A stretch of DNA of 37,383 nucleotides from a virus, in IMG/VR virus record IMGVR_UViG_3300032893_000172, positions 1-37,383 of that record, one strand, 5' to 3'. Shown here piece after piece: positions 1 to 9,459 of this stretch. Every line of letters starts with the position of its first letter. Position 1 is the stretch's first letter. A program made the position numbers and the translations under genes. Under the pieces are notes generated by a model. The model did no database searches and was not told the origin of the DNA. It worked only from the letters and a program-made list of their open reading frames with translations.

Positions 1-1340
1 CCTCCATATGGATATATTTGGTAATCATTCTGATCTAATTTCTTTATAAATCTATTAATATCAGTAATATACTTATTATCTCCTTCTCGATTAGGATCAT
101 ATGTTACATTATAATCAAACTTCTTAGCTTTATATCCTCTTTGTTGAGCAACTTTATCATTCTTAGTATCAACTACTGTGCCATATTGAGATGGATTAAA
201 TGCTACTGAATGTCTAGCACCAACTTTCCAAGTCTCTGGTTTATTAGGATCTTCATTCTCTCCTATTAAATCTAATTGCTTACCATATTTACTTCTAAGT
301 TTATTATAATCATCCCAAGAATCTTTTAATATCTTTTGTTGTTCATCTGGAGAAAGATAAAAATCAGAATGTTTCTTGGCATAAGCCTCAGCACCTTCTA
401 CTCTAGTTTTATTAGCTAAATTAGTAGAATTATCCCATACAGATTCCCCACCTTTCCATCCATAATTCTTTTGAAGGTCTTCATATACTTTAGGATTTTT
501 AGATTTAAGCTGTTGATTTAACTGTTGAGAATAATAATATAATCTAGCTCTATCTTTTAATTCGTCTTTACCAATTAAATTTGGATAGTTCTTATTACTA
601 TTAGTTTCTACTGCATTAAGCCAATCTTTGTAATCAAGATCTTTTAATTTTGGATCATCTTTATATTCTTCTTCTACTGTAGAATAAGGATTTACTATAG
701 AAACATTTCCTCCCATAGGATACATTTTCATTGGTACTCCTGAATAGTCTCCTCCAGTAGCAAAAGTAGGATTATAATTATATTGAGGAATAGTACCTCT
801 ACTATTTAATGAATTATTCCAATCATTAAGTTGTTTGTCATATTTCATTTTCTGATCTAACTTCTTATAATTAGGATGTTCCATCAATGCTTTAAGAGGA
901 TTAAATAAACCTCCTACTACAGCAGTTCTACGTGCCTCTCCTAAGTTAGCATATCCTCCTGTAGTTTGATCTGTACGTTCAGCATGTTCTCGTATAGGTT
1001 TGCCTATAGCATCTCCAAAAGCAGAAACTCCACCAATAACTCCTCCTATAGGACCTGCTTGAGATACTGCCCCCATAGTAGTATTATACCCTTGTTCTCC
1101 TTGAGCACTTGCTAAACTATTAGGTTGCTGACTAGCATAATATCCAGTTCCAATAGCTCCTCCAAGTTTACTAGTCTTATTCATATATTGATTAAACTGT
1201 CCAGGTCGTGAACTAAATTGTCCAGACTGTTGCTGTTGTTGTAATAAAGGTTGAATTTGATTAGTAAACTGAGGATCAGGATTTAAGTAATTTAAATTAC
1301 CTCCAGTTTGATATCTTTTTACTCTTATTCTTTTTTTCAT
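1..1340 (-). CDS. Partial large virion protein (cargo-like), C-terminus outside window
   Basis: The gene is open from an ATG at 1340 to the window edge (446 codons), so its C-terminus is missing. The N-terminus is strongly basic (MKKRIRVKRYQTGG). It is followed by a Gln-rich stretch, a Gly/Ala-rich segment around residues 60-110 that could be membrane-active, and then a hydrophilic region rich in Lys, Asn and Tyr. Short GG-containing motifs recur (YQTGGN, ATGGDYSG, YPMGGN, YPYGG). The start overlaps the stop of the 1654-aa gene in a TAATG junction, which suggests translational coupling. In crAss-like phages the genes after the stabilization/muzzle gene encode large cargo or ejected virion proteins; position and composition fit that, but I see no catalytic motif. 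The exact function is unknown. Confidence 0.7.
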   Translation of the reverse strand, partial: MKKRIRVKRYQTGGNLNYLNPDPQFTNQIQPLLQQQQQSGQFSSRPGQFNQYMNKTSKLGGAIGTGYYASQQPNSLASAQGEQGYNTTMGAVSQAGPIGGVIGGVSAFGDAIGKPIREHAERTDQTTGGYANLGEARRTAVVGGLFNPLKALMEHPNYKKLDQKMKYDKQLNDWNNSLNSRGTIPQYNYNPTFATGGDYSGVPMKMYPMGGNVSIVNPYSTVEEEYKDDPKLKDLDYKDWLNAVETNSNKNYPNLIGKDELKDRARLYYYSQQLNQQLKSKNPKVYEDLQKNYGWKGGESVWDNSTNLANKTRVEGAEAYAKKHSDFYLSPDEQQKILKDSWDDYNKLRSKYGKQLDLIGENEDPNKPETWKVGARHSVAFNPSQYGTVVDTKNDKVAQQRGYKAKKFDYNVTYDPNREGDNKYITDINRFIKKLDQNDYQIYPYG

Positions 1341-4300
1341 TATCGTTTAGATATTCTATAATTGGTAGTTATATAAGATACATTAAATCTATTATTTCCT
1401 GCATCATTATATAATAATTCTGTAATAAGATATTTATCTCTCATACGTTCTTTAAACAATCTTGTTTCATTTGATATATTACTTGGATCAAATATATCTG
1501 GATAGTTAGGTTGTGATAAATTTACTCTATTCCTTGGAATATTTAAAACAAACTCTCTTTCTTTACGAGTAATATTAGTATTAACTCCAGAAGTATATAT
1601 TGTTTGAAAATTAGAATTTTGATAATCATTATAACATCTTATAGTTACAAATGTTTTATCATATTGGTCTACATTACCTGTTCGAGTTTTACAAGTAGAA
1701 TTAAATCTAAGACTATCAAATGTTTTAACTTCTTCAAAATTATCATTAATAATAAATTTTAAAGTAGATGGATATTTTATTCCATAGAATGTATTATGTT
1801 CTCCTAAATTATGCATATACAAATCAGATCCAGAATTAGTAATATAATTTGTATTATTTGGAGTAATAAATAAAGATGTATTATCTGTATTAAATGTATA
1901 TATTCCATTAAATGAACCTAATAATTCATTATATACTATAGGAGCTATTGTATTAACTGATACTCCACCAGCATGATAACCTGATGCAGTTAATTTATCG
2001 CCAGTTCTATAATAAAGACTCCACCCTGTAGGAACATCTCCAACTGATGATATTCTATAAAATGAATCAAAAGTTTCACTAAAAAATGGTATTTCTGAAA
2101 ATTCCGGAAAAGATATTGTTATACTAGATATAGTCATACTCATTGCTGATACAGAATCTGAAATATCCTGTATCATAAATATTAAATCATAAGATTTAGA
2201 TGGATCTATATTTATAAATTCATCATAGTCTCCATAATTACCAAATGTAATAGTACGAGGATAACTTACTACAGTATTTGGTTGAAAATCCCATACAATA
2301 TTATCACTACTTAAGGTAAATCCACAATTCTTTCCACTAGGAGGGTAAGTCCAACCTGTAGCATCAGAAACTGTAATTTCAATTTTACAATCATGTGTTC
2401 CAACAGGTATAACATTAGACCTAACAGCTCTTACAGAATAAAGTTGTGTAGGAGAAAAAGTTTCAATATGTAATTTATTAGATATTATATTAGCTTCCCA
2501 AGTTATAGGATATTGAGGAAAACTTTCTAATAAATTTTGTTTGTTCCAAATTCCTCCAGTAACAGAATTTATATAACCATCTGGATAATCAAAACTTTCA
2601 CTTTCTCCTATAACATCTACCATTTCATAACATTTTATAGAATCTATTAAAATACGAGAATTATGAGGTATTGTAGGAACATATCCACTTGTACCTTCTC
2701 CAGTCCCTGTATTCATTAATTCAAATTCTAATTTTGTAGATGTACCAATACTATTAGAGGTAAAATCCCATGTATTAGTTCCATTTCTAAGATAGCGAGT
2801 AATAGTTCCAGGAACTCCTCCAAAAATTGATATAGTAGCATCAGAAAAATAAGAAGAATTATTAGAAACATCTATTACTTCTACTACCATTCTAAAATCT
2901 TTAATAGTACTAAATATATCAGAATTATGTCTCCATGTAACAGTTAAAAATGGTGGTATATCAGTTGCAGTAGCTAAATATGTTCCAGGTTGTATTGAAT
3001 TTCCAGAAACTGTTGTGTATGTATAAGGTACAGTAAATAATACTTCACTATATTTTCTGTCAGAACATGATATAGTTATTGTATCTAAATCTATAGAATT
3101 TACTATAAATGAATTTATTCCTTTACTTTTAGAAATAGGTTCTACTCCTTGACTATCATATTTACAAATAACCTTATTAATATTATCTACCCAATATAAT
3201 CCTTTTAATCCGATAACAGGAGAAAATCTACAAGTTGCTCCATAATTAGTAGATATATAATCATATCTATCTAATACTCCACCAGTACCTAAAACTAACG
3301 CTCCAGGATTATTATCTGATAAAACAGAACGTTGACTAACTGATAATACTCCAAATGCCCTTGGTTGCCAGAAGTATAAATAATTATCTCTACTTATTAA
3401 AGAAGTTATCCCTCCATATTTAGAATCTACATCTAAGAAATTGTCTAATTTAAATATAGTCCAACTATCAGTTATCTCTCCATCTATTTTTAAATCGGAT
3501 ACAATTACTCTATTATCATGTATTTTATCTCCAGATATTGTTGTATCTAACTTTGGATATGATCTAATTGTTGTATTCTCTTGTGAATATACAGAATTAT
3601 ATTTATATAAATTAGTTAATTGTGTATAAGTTACATCTGAAACATATACTCCAGCTAATTCCTGCATTAATCTTCTACTATGACTTGAATCATCAGTAGT
3701 TTTACTAAAACAATCATCAGATCTATATCTGAGATTTATAGAAGTTTCTACTGGAAAATACATTACTATTTGACTACGTCTATTAGTTGGAATATCTCCA
3801 GTCACTATATTCCTAAGATAATCAAACATTCCTACATAAGTATCTCCTCCATAGACATTAATAGAAGTAGATGAAGAACTACAAGCAGTTATATAACCAC
3901 AATCTATATAAGAAGTATATTGTCTAGCAGTATATGTATTACCTCCGTATTGACTATTAAATACAGGTCTTCTGTAATTACTATAAAAAGCATTATATAC
4001 AATACTTGAAGAAGGAGATGGTGTAAAAAGAGGGTTGGCTGAAGATACTTTAATTATAAATTTTGTTCCTCCAGGACCAAAATGACTACTACTTCCAGAT
4101 CCAGTCATAGTAGTTTCTACAAAATTTAATACTTTATAATCAACTCCAATCATTGTAACTCCATCTTGATAAGTTACATTTACAGACTTATTAGGAACTC
4201 CAAATAAATTTGCAGAAACTATATTAGTTATTCCATATGCTGTAGTAATTCCTCCATATTTTATAGTAAAAGAATAATTATTATCAGACGGTAATGTTCC

Positions 4301-6304
4301 TATAGTAACTGATGAATTAGAAAAATTATCCCATTGATATTGATAAGAACTATTTCCTATAAGTTCTAAAGAATCTCCATCCTCAAATGTTAAATTTTTA
4401 TTGAAATTAACTTCAGGAGATATGAATTCTAAAATAGTAGGTTCTTTAGTTATTCCTGCACGTGCATTAGTGGCAGTATATGGAATAACAAAACCTCTAT
4501 AACTCCATCCTGAGCCATCTCCGTATTTTATCATAGTTGGAGTAACTCCTTGAGCAAGTATGTTTCTATCTCCAGTTTCTCTTTTTGCTCTAACTATCTT
4601 AAAATATTTAGCACCTTGAGAATATGGTATAGAAGTATCTACTGTAAATTGTATTCCTAAAGATCTACCATAAGTAGATCCATTATATACAAAACTATGT
4701 GTATAATCAGAAGTACCATGATCTCCAGAAGGAACTGAATAACCATTTGAATACCAAGGAAATCTAATATCTCCTATCCATTTTACATTTGATTGTCTTC
4801 CTTTCTCATCAAAAAATACTATTCCAAATCTATATACTTCATCTCTTTGATAACCTACAAAACTTATCTCTATATTTGTATTACTATAATCAGTATTATA
4901 ACAGTAATCTTCTCCATAATTAGTACCTGTATCACTTATTATAAACTCTTTTTGAATAAATTTATAACTCACATACTTTCCTTGTCCTCCTAATGTAGTA
5001 CCATCTACTTGATACATGAATGGATATAAATGAACCCAACCTGGAGAACTAGAAGTTCTACCAGCAGTATCTAATGAAATATCATTATAGGGATTTAAAC
5101 AATCATAAGTTTCAGGAACTTCATAAATACTATCTATCTTAAAGTTATTATATATATTATACCAAGCATTAGATCCCCAGGGACCACTAGCAAATATAGC
5201 AGAATGACCAGGAGTTAAAGTTCCAGTAGCTGTACTAGAAACAAATCTATATGCTCTAGCATCAAAATCAATATCCCAACTTTTATCAGTTATATTACCT
5301 ACAAATAAATAATTATTTTTTCCTTCTATTTCACTACCAATAAATAAGTCTCTACCTAATATCGCAAATTCTTCATATGTATAACCACCTAAATTTGATA
5401 TTCCAGAATCATAGAAATATGTAGTAGATGGTGTAGTACTAATATCTTGATCAGCTACTATACTTATAATAGGAATAGAATTTAATGAATTATACTTAAT
5501 TGATACTACTCTTATTCTATTAAATCCAGATGGTGGATAAATTGATATTCGTATTCCTTTTCCAGTATCTTCATTTAAATCAGATCCCTTAAATGTCTTG
5601 TTACTTCCAGATTGTCCAGATGTTTTACAAACAGAAATTAAACTAGATGCTGGAGAAAATAAAGTTTCAGATCCATTAATATTATACATTTGATAAGCAT
5701 ATTGAATCTTTCCTGATGTCAATTTACCTGTTCCAAATGACTGAAATACAGGTTTAGATAAATTAAAATTGGGAATAACATCAAATTTATTAACAGGAGA
5801 ATCAACTGACACACTAACAACATTCATATTTCTGAAAGTGTTATATCCATCTACAAAATAAATCTTTTTAATAGTATCAGATTCATATCTGCCTACCATT
5901 TTTATCAGATGGTCTCTACTCCAGTTTAATCTAGAACCATCAGATGAATCTTGATCTCTGTAAACATAACTATAAGAACTAATACTTTCTCCATCAGAAG
6001 AAAATATAACCTTTATTAATTCACTATATAAACCATCTGTTGGAGATTGATTTTGTGTAGTAGCTATATATAATTCATCTCGTATATTACAATAACCTAT
6101 AGGATAATATCCATCAGTAATAACACTAGATAATTTAATATTACCTAATATGTTTTCAAGTGACCCTACTGTATTAGTAAAATCATTAAATATTCTAAAA
6201 TTTTCCCCATATAAATACTGATTTTTTGGAAAAACTGATTTATCTGCATCAGTATTCATTCCTCCAGAAAAAGTATTTACAACTTGATATCTATTATTTG
6301 TCAT
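1340..6304 (-). CDS. Giant tail stabilization / muzzle-like protein
   Basis: This 1654-aa protein is beta-rich, full of Ser, Thr, Asn, Tyr and Gly, with no signal peptide or membrane segment. The N-terminus (QVVNTFSGGMNTDADKS) is the type seen in phage tail tube nozzle and stabilization proteins, in which a GGMN-type motif precedes beta-propeller-like domains. Position supports this: it directly follows the gp4-like tail tubular gene through a TAATG overlap. In crAss-like phages this slot holds the 'tail stabilization protein' (P22 gp10 / T7 gp12-like by earlier annotation), called the muzzle in structural work. The length is large but usual for the group. It probably forms the distal nozzle of the short tail and gates DNA exit. 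The assignment rests on order, size and N-terminal motif. Confidence 0.75.
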   Translation of the reverse strand: MTNNRYQVVNTFSGGMNTDADKSVFPKNQYLYGENFRIFNDFTNTVGSLENILGNIKLSSVITDGYYPIGYCNIRDELYIATTQNQSPTDGLYSELIKVIFSSDGESISSYSYVYRDQDSSDGSRLNWSRDHLIKMVGRYESDTIKKIYFVDGYNTFRNMNVVSVSVDSPVNKFDVIPNFNLSKPVFQSFGTGKLTSGKIQYAYQMYNINGSETLFSPASSLISVCKTSGQSGSNKTFKGSDLNEDTGKGIRISIYPPSGFNRIRVVSIKYNSLNSIPIISIVADQDISTTPSTTYFYDSGISNLGGYTYEEFAILGRDLFIGSEIEGKNNYLFVGNITDKSWDIDFDARAYRFVSSTATGTLTPGHSAIFASGPWGSNAWYNIYNNFKIDSIYEVPETYDCLNPYNDISLDTAGRTSSSPGWVHLYPFMYQVDGTTLGGQGKYVSYKFIQKEFIISDTGTNYGEDYCYNTDYSNTNIEISFVGYQRDEVYRFGIVFFDEKGRQSNVKWIGDIRFPWYSNGYSVPSGDHGTSDYTHSFVYNGSTYGRSLGIQFTVDTSIPYSQGAKYFKIVRAKRETGDRNILAQGVTPTMIKYGDGSGWSYRGFVIPYTATNARAGITKEPTILEFISPEVNFNKNLTFEDGDSLELIGNSSYQYQWDNFSNSSVTIGTLPSDNNYSFTIKYGGITTAYGITNIVSANLFGVPNKSVNVTYQDGVTMIGVDYKVLNFVETTMTGSGSSSHFGPGGTKFIIKVSSANPLFTPSPSSSIVYNAFYSNYRRPVFNSQYGGNTYTARQYTSYIDCGYITACSSSSTSINVYGGDTYVGMFDYLRNIVTGDIPTNRRSQIVMYFPVETSINLRYRSDDCFSKTTDDSSHSRRLMQELAGVYVSDVTYTQLTNLYKYNSVYSQENTTIRSYPKLDTTISGDKIHDNRVIVSDLKIDGEITDSWTIFKLDNFLDVDSKYGGITSLISRDNYLYFWQPRAFGVLSVSQRSVLSDNNPGALVLGTGGVLDRYDYISTNYGATCRFSPVIGLKGLYWVDNINKVICKYDSQGVEPISKSKGINSFIVNSIDLDTITISCSDRKYSEVLFTVPYTYTTVSGNSIQPGTYLATATDIPPFLTVTWRHNSDIFSTIKDFRMVVEVIDVSNNSSYFSDATISIFGGVPGTITRYLRNGTNTWDFTSNSIGTSTKLEFELMNTGTGEGTSGYVPTIPHNSRILIDSIKCYEMVDVIGESESFDYPDGYINSVTGGIWNKQNLLESFPQYPITWEANIISNKLHIETFSPTQLYSVRAVRSNVIPVGTHDCKIEITVSDATGWTYPPSGKNCGFTLSSDNIVWDFQPNTVVSYPRTITFGNYGDYDEFINIDPSKSYDLIFMIQDISDSVSAMSMTISSITISFPEFSEIPFFSETFDSFYRISSVGDVPTGWSLYYRTGDKLTASGYHAGGVSVNTIAPIVYNELLGSFNGIYTFNTDNTSLFITPNNTNYITNSGSDLYMHNLGEHNTFYGIKYPSTLKFIINDNFEEVKTFDSLRFNSTCKTRTGNVDQYDKTFVTIRCYNDYQNSNFQTIYTSGVNTNITRKEREFVLNIPRNRVNLSQPNYPDIFDPSNISNETRLFKERMRDKYLITELLYNDAGNNRFNVSYITTNYRISKR

Positions 6305-7131
6305 TATGATGGATTAATACTAGTTTCAGTAAATGGAAATAAAACAGTAGGAGTCATATCATTATTATATATTGTTTCTTGTTCTCCTAATGTAGAATAG
6401 AATGTATCATGTGCATTAATTTCAGGAATAAGTCTAAGCCATGTATTCTTTATAGATTCTAATTGATCTGGATTAGGCATCATTGCATTAGCATATGCTT
6501 GTTTACGATAGTAGTTCCATGAACTCTTAGCATCATAATATACAGCATCTCTAACTCTTCCTTCTTTCCACTCTGGATAAGTTAATTTCATATTAATATA
6601 CCAATATATAGCTTCAAAAAATGATTCATCATCTGGAATTAAAGGATATTTATCAGAATCTGTAGGAATAGCTTGATATGATATAAGTAAATATCCATCT
6701 TTAATATTAGTTTTTATATATCCTCCAACTATTATATATGAATAATCTAAAGAAAACATAGTATCTTTTTCACTATCTGGAGTATTCTGAGTAGGTATTA
6801 CTGATGTTCCTTTAACTGTATGATTAGAAGAATAACTTCCAGTAGCATACCTCATAGGATAAAATGGACCTAATTGTTTAACAGAGTAAGCTACTTGATT
6901 GATAGTATTAAGATCAGCAGGAAGTTTAGCTTGATAGTTACTTAAAACTAATAAAGGAAGATCTTCTTTACCAGTTGTCCTAGTTATCATTGCAGGAAAT
7001 GCTCCTATTTTCTTAAGAGCTTCGCCTGCATATTCAACCATGTCTGATATACGATGAGGCTTCTCATTTAAATCTAAATCAGCAAATACTTTTGCAATTA
7101 CTTTCTTTACTGAAACGTAATTATAAATCAT
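6304..7131 (-). CDS. Tail tubular / head-tail connector ring protein (P22 gp4-like)
   Basis: The protein has 275 aa. The N-terminus (YVSVKKVIAKVFADLDL... ISDMVEYAGEALKKIGA) has the helical pattern of the P22 gp4 / T7 gp11 tail tubular family. In crAss-like phages this protein carries the same 'V..VI..V..DL / R.SDM.E...EAL..IGA' signature near the N-terminus. A central beta-rich region follows, then a helical C-terminal part with the segment FFEAIYWYINMKLTYPEWKEGRVRDAVYYDAK. It would form a dodecameric ring joining the portal to the tail. The stop overlaps the next start as TAATG, so the two tail proteins are probably made in coupled amounts. Confidence 0.8.
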   Translation of the reverse strand: MIYNYVSVKKVIAKVFADLDLNEKPHRISDMVEYAGEALKKIGAFPAMITRTTGKEDLPLLVLSNYQAKLPADLNTINQVAYSVKQLGPFYPMRYATGSYSSNHTVKGTSVIPTQNTPDSEKDTMFSLDYSYIIVGGYIKTNIKDGYLLISYQAIPTDSDKYPLIPDDESFFEAIYWYINMKLTYPEWKEGRVRDAVYYDAKSSWNYYRKQAYANAMMPNPDQLESIKNTWLRLIPEINAHDTFYSTLGEQETIYNNDMTPTVLFPFTETSINPS

Positions 7132-7145
7132 ATCATTTTATTATT

Positions 7146-7634
7146 TTAAATTTCCAAGTAATCACGTTCTCCACTTTTAATTACTTTAGCTAAATATCTT
7201 TTATTACTTCTAGTAAATACTAATCTATAAAATTCTTTATTAACCACCCTACAATCTATTTTTGACCAAAAAAATCTATATTTATATCCTCCGGTATGAT
7301 CATTTATATGGTGTACCCATTTACCAAGTTTTTTACTTTCCTTCCAATCTATACTAGTACTATGTAATGGAATTTTACGTTGAATATTCTGAGATCCTTT
7401 AAGTATAGCTGGTTTCTTTTTACCTACATACAAATTACCTAATCTAAATGGCAACGTAATAACCTTTGATTTATCTATTATTTGACTAACAATCCATTTA
7501 TAATAATCTGCACATATATTATAATATTCTTTAAATGATACATAATACGGATTTCCAGGAGTTTTATCACTTATATACTCTTCATACATTTGTCTAAGAG
7601 TATAACAATTAGTTACTTTGTTCTTTCCTCTCAT
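7146..7634 (-). CDS. HU/IHF-like phage protein
   Basis: The reading frame is open from 7688, but I place the start at the ATG at 7634 (MRGKNKVTNCYTLRQ). The longer version begins with a low-complexity stretch that lies wholly inside the coding end of the upstream gene. From 7634 the protein has 162 aa. The segment VITLPFRLGNLYVGKKKP resembles the HU/IHF beta-arm entry 'V.L.gFGtF.v..r.a', preceded by helices (YEEYISD... FKEYYNICADYYKWIVSQIIDKS). crAss-like phages are known to carry one or two 'IHF subunit' genes between connector and tail tubular genes, exactly this position. A role in DNA or nucleoprotein handling in the virion is inferred. It overlaps the 236-aa gene by 26 nt. Confidence 0.55.
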   Translation of the reverse strand: MRGKNKVTNCYTLRQMYEEYISDKTPGNPYYVSFKEYYNICADYYKWIVSQIIDKSKVITLPFRLGNLYVGKKKPAILKGSQNIQRKIPLHSTSIDWKESKKLGKWVHHINDHTGGYKYRFFWSKIDCRVVNKEFYRLVFTRSNKRYLAKVIKSGERDYLEI

Positions 7635-8319
7635 TTGGTGTAGTCGTATTAGAGGCGTCATTTTTATTGTCAGAAGGAGCATTAACAAAAATTCCTAATT
7701 CTTTTTTTAATATCATCTCTTTAAGAGTTGTAAGCATATTGATAGGAATTGGATATTTATTATCTAATCCAAACTCTGGTAAATTAGTATATGGATTAAT
7801 AAAATTAGCTACTTCCTGTGGTTGTTCAAATATTCCTCTTATACACAACCATTCTATAACATGATCATTATCAATATATATATGTTGATTTTTTAGATAT
7901 GCTAATGGAGAATTTGATGTATAATATTTTTCTTTCTGCCATCTAACCCTAGATTGAGGTACAAAATCTATTTCTTTTCCATCTAAAGTTCCTATATATG
8001 TAAATCCAGATCTAAAATTTAAATCAATAGTTTTAGGAATAGCTAACTCAGTTTTTAATAAAGATCTGCCAGTAGATATGGTTGAATCATCAGCTTTATC
8101 TACAACTATAAGTTTAGCACATTGTATTTCTTGAACATAATCTGGATTAACAACTTTATTCTTATCAAGGTCTTGTTTAATTAATAAAGCTCTATATTGA
8201 TGAACCCATCCTTCTACTTGATTATCTGAAATAGTTTCACTTTGAGATACATGTCCACTTCTGATTATATATAAAAGATCATGTACAATGGTATCTATTG
8301 ATACAAATTCTATAGCCAT
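7609..8319 (-). CDS. Conserved virion protein of the connector block
   Basis: This soluble protein has 236 aa, an N-terminal helical segment (IDTIVHDLLYIIRSGH... DNQVEGWVHQYRALLIKQDLDK), a beta-rich middle and a hydrophilic, probably disordered C-terminal tail (NAPSDNKNDASNTTTPNERKEQSN). The N-terminal pattern 'DNQVEGWVHQYRALLIKQ' resembles the 'I.FW.N..R..FI..R' helix of the two connector proteins at 22417-23842. A ring or adaptor protein of the neck is therefore plausible. It lies just upstream of the HU/IHF-like gene and two genes before the tail tubular gene, a position held in crAss-like phages by neck ring proteins. I cannot assign the exact ring. Confidence 0.55.
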   Translation of the reverse strand: MAIEFVSIDTIVHDLLYIIRSGHVSQSETISDNQVEGWVHQYRALLIKQDLDKNKVVNPDYVQEIQCAKLIVVDKADDSTISTGRSLLKTELAIPKTIDLNFRSGFTYIGTLDGKEIDFVPQSRVRWQKEKYYTSNSPLAYLKNQHIYIDNDHVIEWLCIRGIFEQPQEVANFINPYTNLPEFGLDNKYPIPINMLTTLKEMILKKELGIFVNAPSDNKNDASNTTTPNERKEQSN

Positions 8320-8332
8320 TATATACTAATTA

Positions 8333-8659
8333 TTAAGTTGCTTTTGTCATTACAGTATACCACCAGTCTGTTCCATCACTTTCTATTCTATAAAGTAATC
8401 CTGTACCAGAACTATCAGCAATAGTACATTGCCAACCAGCACCAACTGTAGATGGAGTCAAACCAGTAGCTGCACTAATTTCAGCCTTTGAAGGAGTACT
8501 ATCTGTAAGAGATGCACTAATCTGCGACTTTATTACATATAATTCATTAAAGTTATGATTAAGTCTATCCCATGTATTATTAGAACTAGGATCTGGATTT
8601 ACAGGTCTTTGTCCTCTAAATAGATTATATTTATTCTCATTAATTATTAATTGAGCCAT
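8333..8659 (-). CDS. Small fibre- or decoration-like protein
   Basis: The protein has 108 aa and no membrane segment. The N-terminal half contains NNTWDRLNHNFNELYVIKSQIS, a pattern common in phage fibre and structural proteins where a short amphipathic helix ('N.L..NF.ELY') trimerises. The C-terminal half is a small beta domain (GAGWQCTIADSSGTGLLYRIESDGTDWWYTVMTKAT). It sits between the spanin-like gene and the connector gene. It is probably a minor structural or fibre-associated protein; function is not known. Confidence 0.5.
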   Translation of the reverse strand: MAQLIINENKYNLFRGQRPVNPDPSSNNTWDRLNHNFNELYVIKSQISASLTDSTPSKAEISAATGLTPSTVGAGWQCTIADSSGTGLLYRIESDGTDWWYTVMTKAT

Positions 8660-8666
8660 ATCTATA

Positions 8667-9242
8667 TTAATTATTTATTTTTAAATTCTTTTCCACACTT
8701 ACAGTATCATTTAAACACTCTGAATATGTTTTACTATCTACTATCCATTTACCCCATTTGATAAATAAAAATTTATGAGGTCTAACTCCATATAGAAATG
8801 TATGAAACTTATCATTAAATGTTTCATTAGTAAATATTATTTTCTTATCTATAGTATATCCTTCTACTTTCATACATTTAATTGGAGCAATAAATTTTAA
8901 AGTATCTCCTTTAGTAGGAATTAAAGGAAATTGAATTATACTAGTATCTTTATAATGATAGTTATTAACTATTACATTTTGAACTTGATTAGGTTTAATA
9001 TCTATCTTCTGAGCTATAGAATCTTCGTAGTGGTAATATTTTTTAAATTCTCTTCTAGTTAAATCTATCTGTTCACTTTGATTAGCTAACAATGCATCTT
9101 GATTCTGTTTTAATCTATCTACATTAGCAGATAAATTCTTTCTATCTATCATCCATAGATATATACATCCAGCAATTACTGCATATAAAAATATCTTACT
9201 ATTAAGAAGATTCTTTATCCATTTCAATATTATTGTCCACAT
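8667..9242 (-). CDS. Membrane-anchored coiled-coil protein, spanin-like
   Basis: The protein has 191 aa. An N-terminal amphipathic stretch is followed by one transmembrane segment at about residues 17-31 (IFLYAVIAGCIYLWM). A heptad-like charged helix spans about residues 33-75, and a beta-rich exposed domain follows. This is the layout of an inner-membrane spanin subunit (Rz-like) and of similar small proteins in Bacteroidota phages. The start lies 41 nt inside the end of the holin-like gene, as often seen in lysis cassettes. No separate outer-membrane lipoprotein partner (lipobox) is visible nearby, so the spanin call is inferred from topology and context only. Confidence 0.45.
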   Translation of the reverse strand: MWTIILKWIKNLLNSKIFLYAVIAGCIYLWMIDRKNLSANVDRLKQNQDALLANQSEQIDLTRREFKKYYHYEDSIAQKIDIKPNQVQNVIVNNYHYKDTSIIQFPLIPTKGDTLKFIAPIKCMKVEGYTIDKKIIFTNETFNDKFHTFLYGVRPHKFLFIKWGKWIVDSKTYSECLNDTVSVEKNLKINN

Positions 9243-9450
9243 AACTAGGATCTAATGTAAATTTACTTATTATTTTTACTGTTGCTAATGCAGATGACAA
9301 TCCTGCAAGTATCCATAATTTAATATTATCATTAATTGGCAAAGTAGTTAATATTAAACTATACGATGGAATAGCAACTAAACATACATCTCCAATCTTT
9401 TTAAATAAAGGATGAGATGGTTTATTGTAATTACTTAGTTTCAAATTCAT
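9202..9450 (-). CDS. Holin-like small membrane protein
   Basis: The protein has 82 aa with two hydrophobic helices, about residues 20-38 (GDVCLVAIPSYSLILTTLP) and 43-62 (IKLWILAGLSSALATVKIIS), joined by a short turn (INDN). The N-terminus is basic and the C-terminus charged. This is the size and topology of a class II holin with two membrane spans. It directly precedes and overlaps the spanin-like gene. A DUF5675 candidate lysin lies one gene upstream of the tailspike, which supports a lysis role. Sequence alone does not prove pore formation. Confidence 0.5.
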   Translation of the reverse strand: MNLKLSNYNKPSHPLFKKIGDVCLVAIPSYSLILTTLPINDNIKLWILAGLSSALATVKIISKFTLDPSYVDNNIEMDKESS

Positions 9451-9459
9451 ATTATATTT

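Noticed and set aside
3441-4993. Plus-strand frames of about 62 and 66 aa inside the 1654-aa gene
   Set aside because: They are antisense shadows of a long, well supported gene and have no motifs or start signals.
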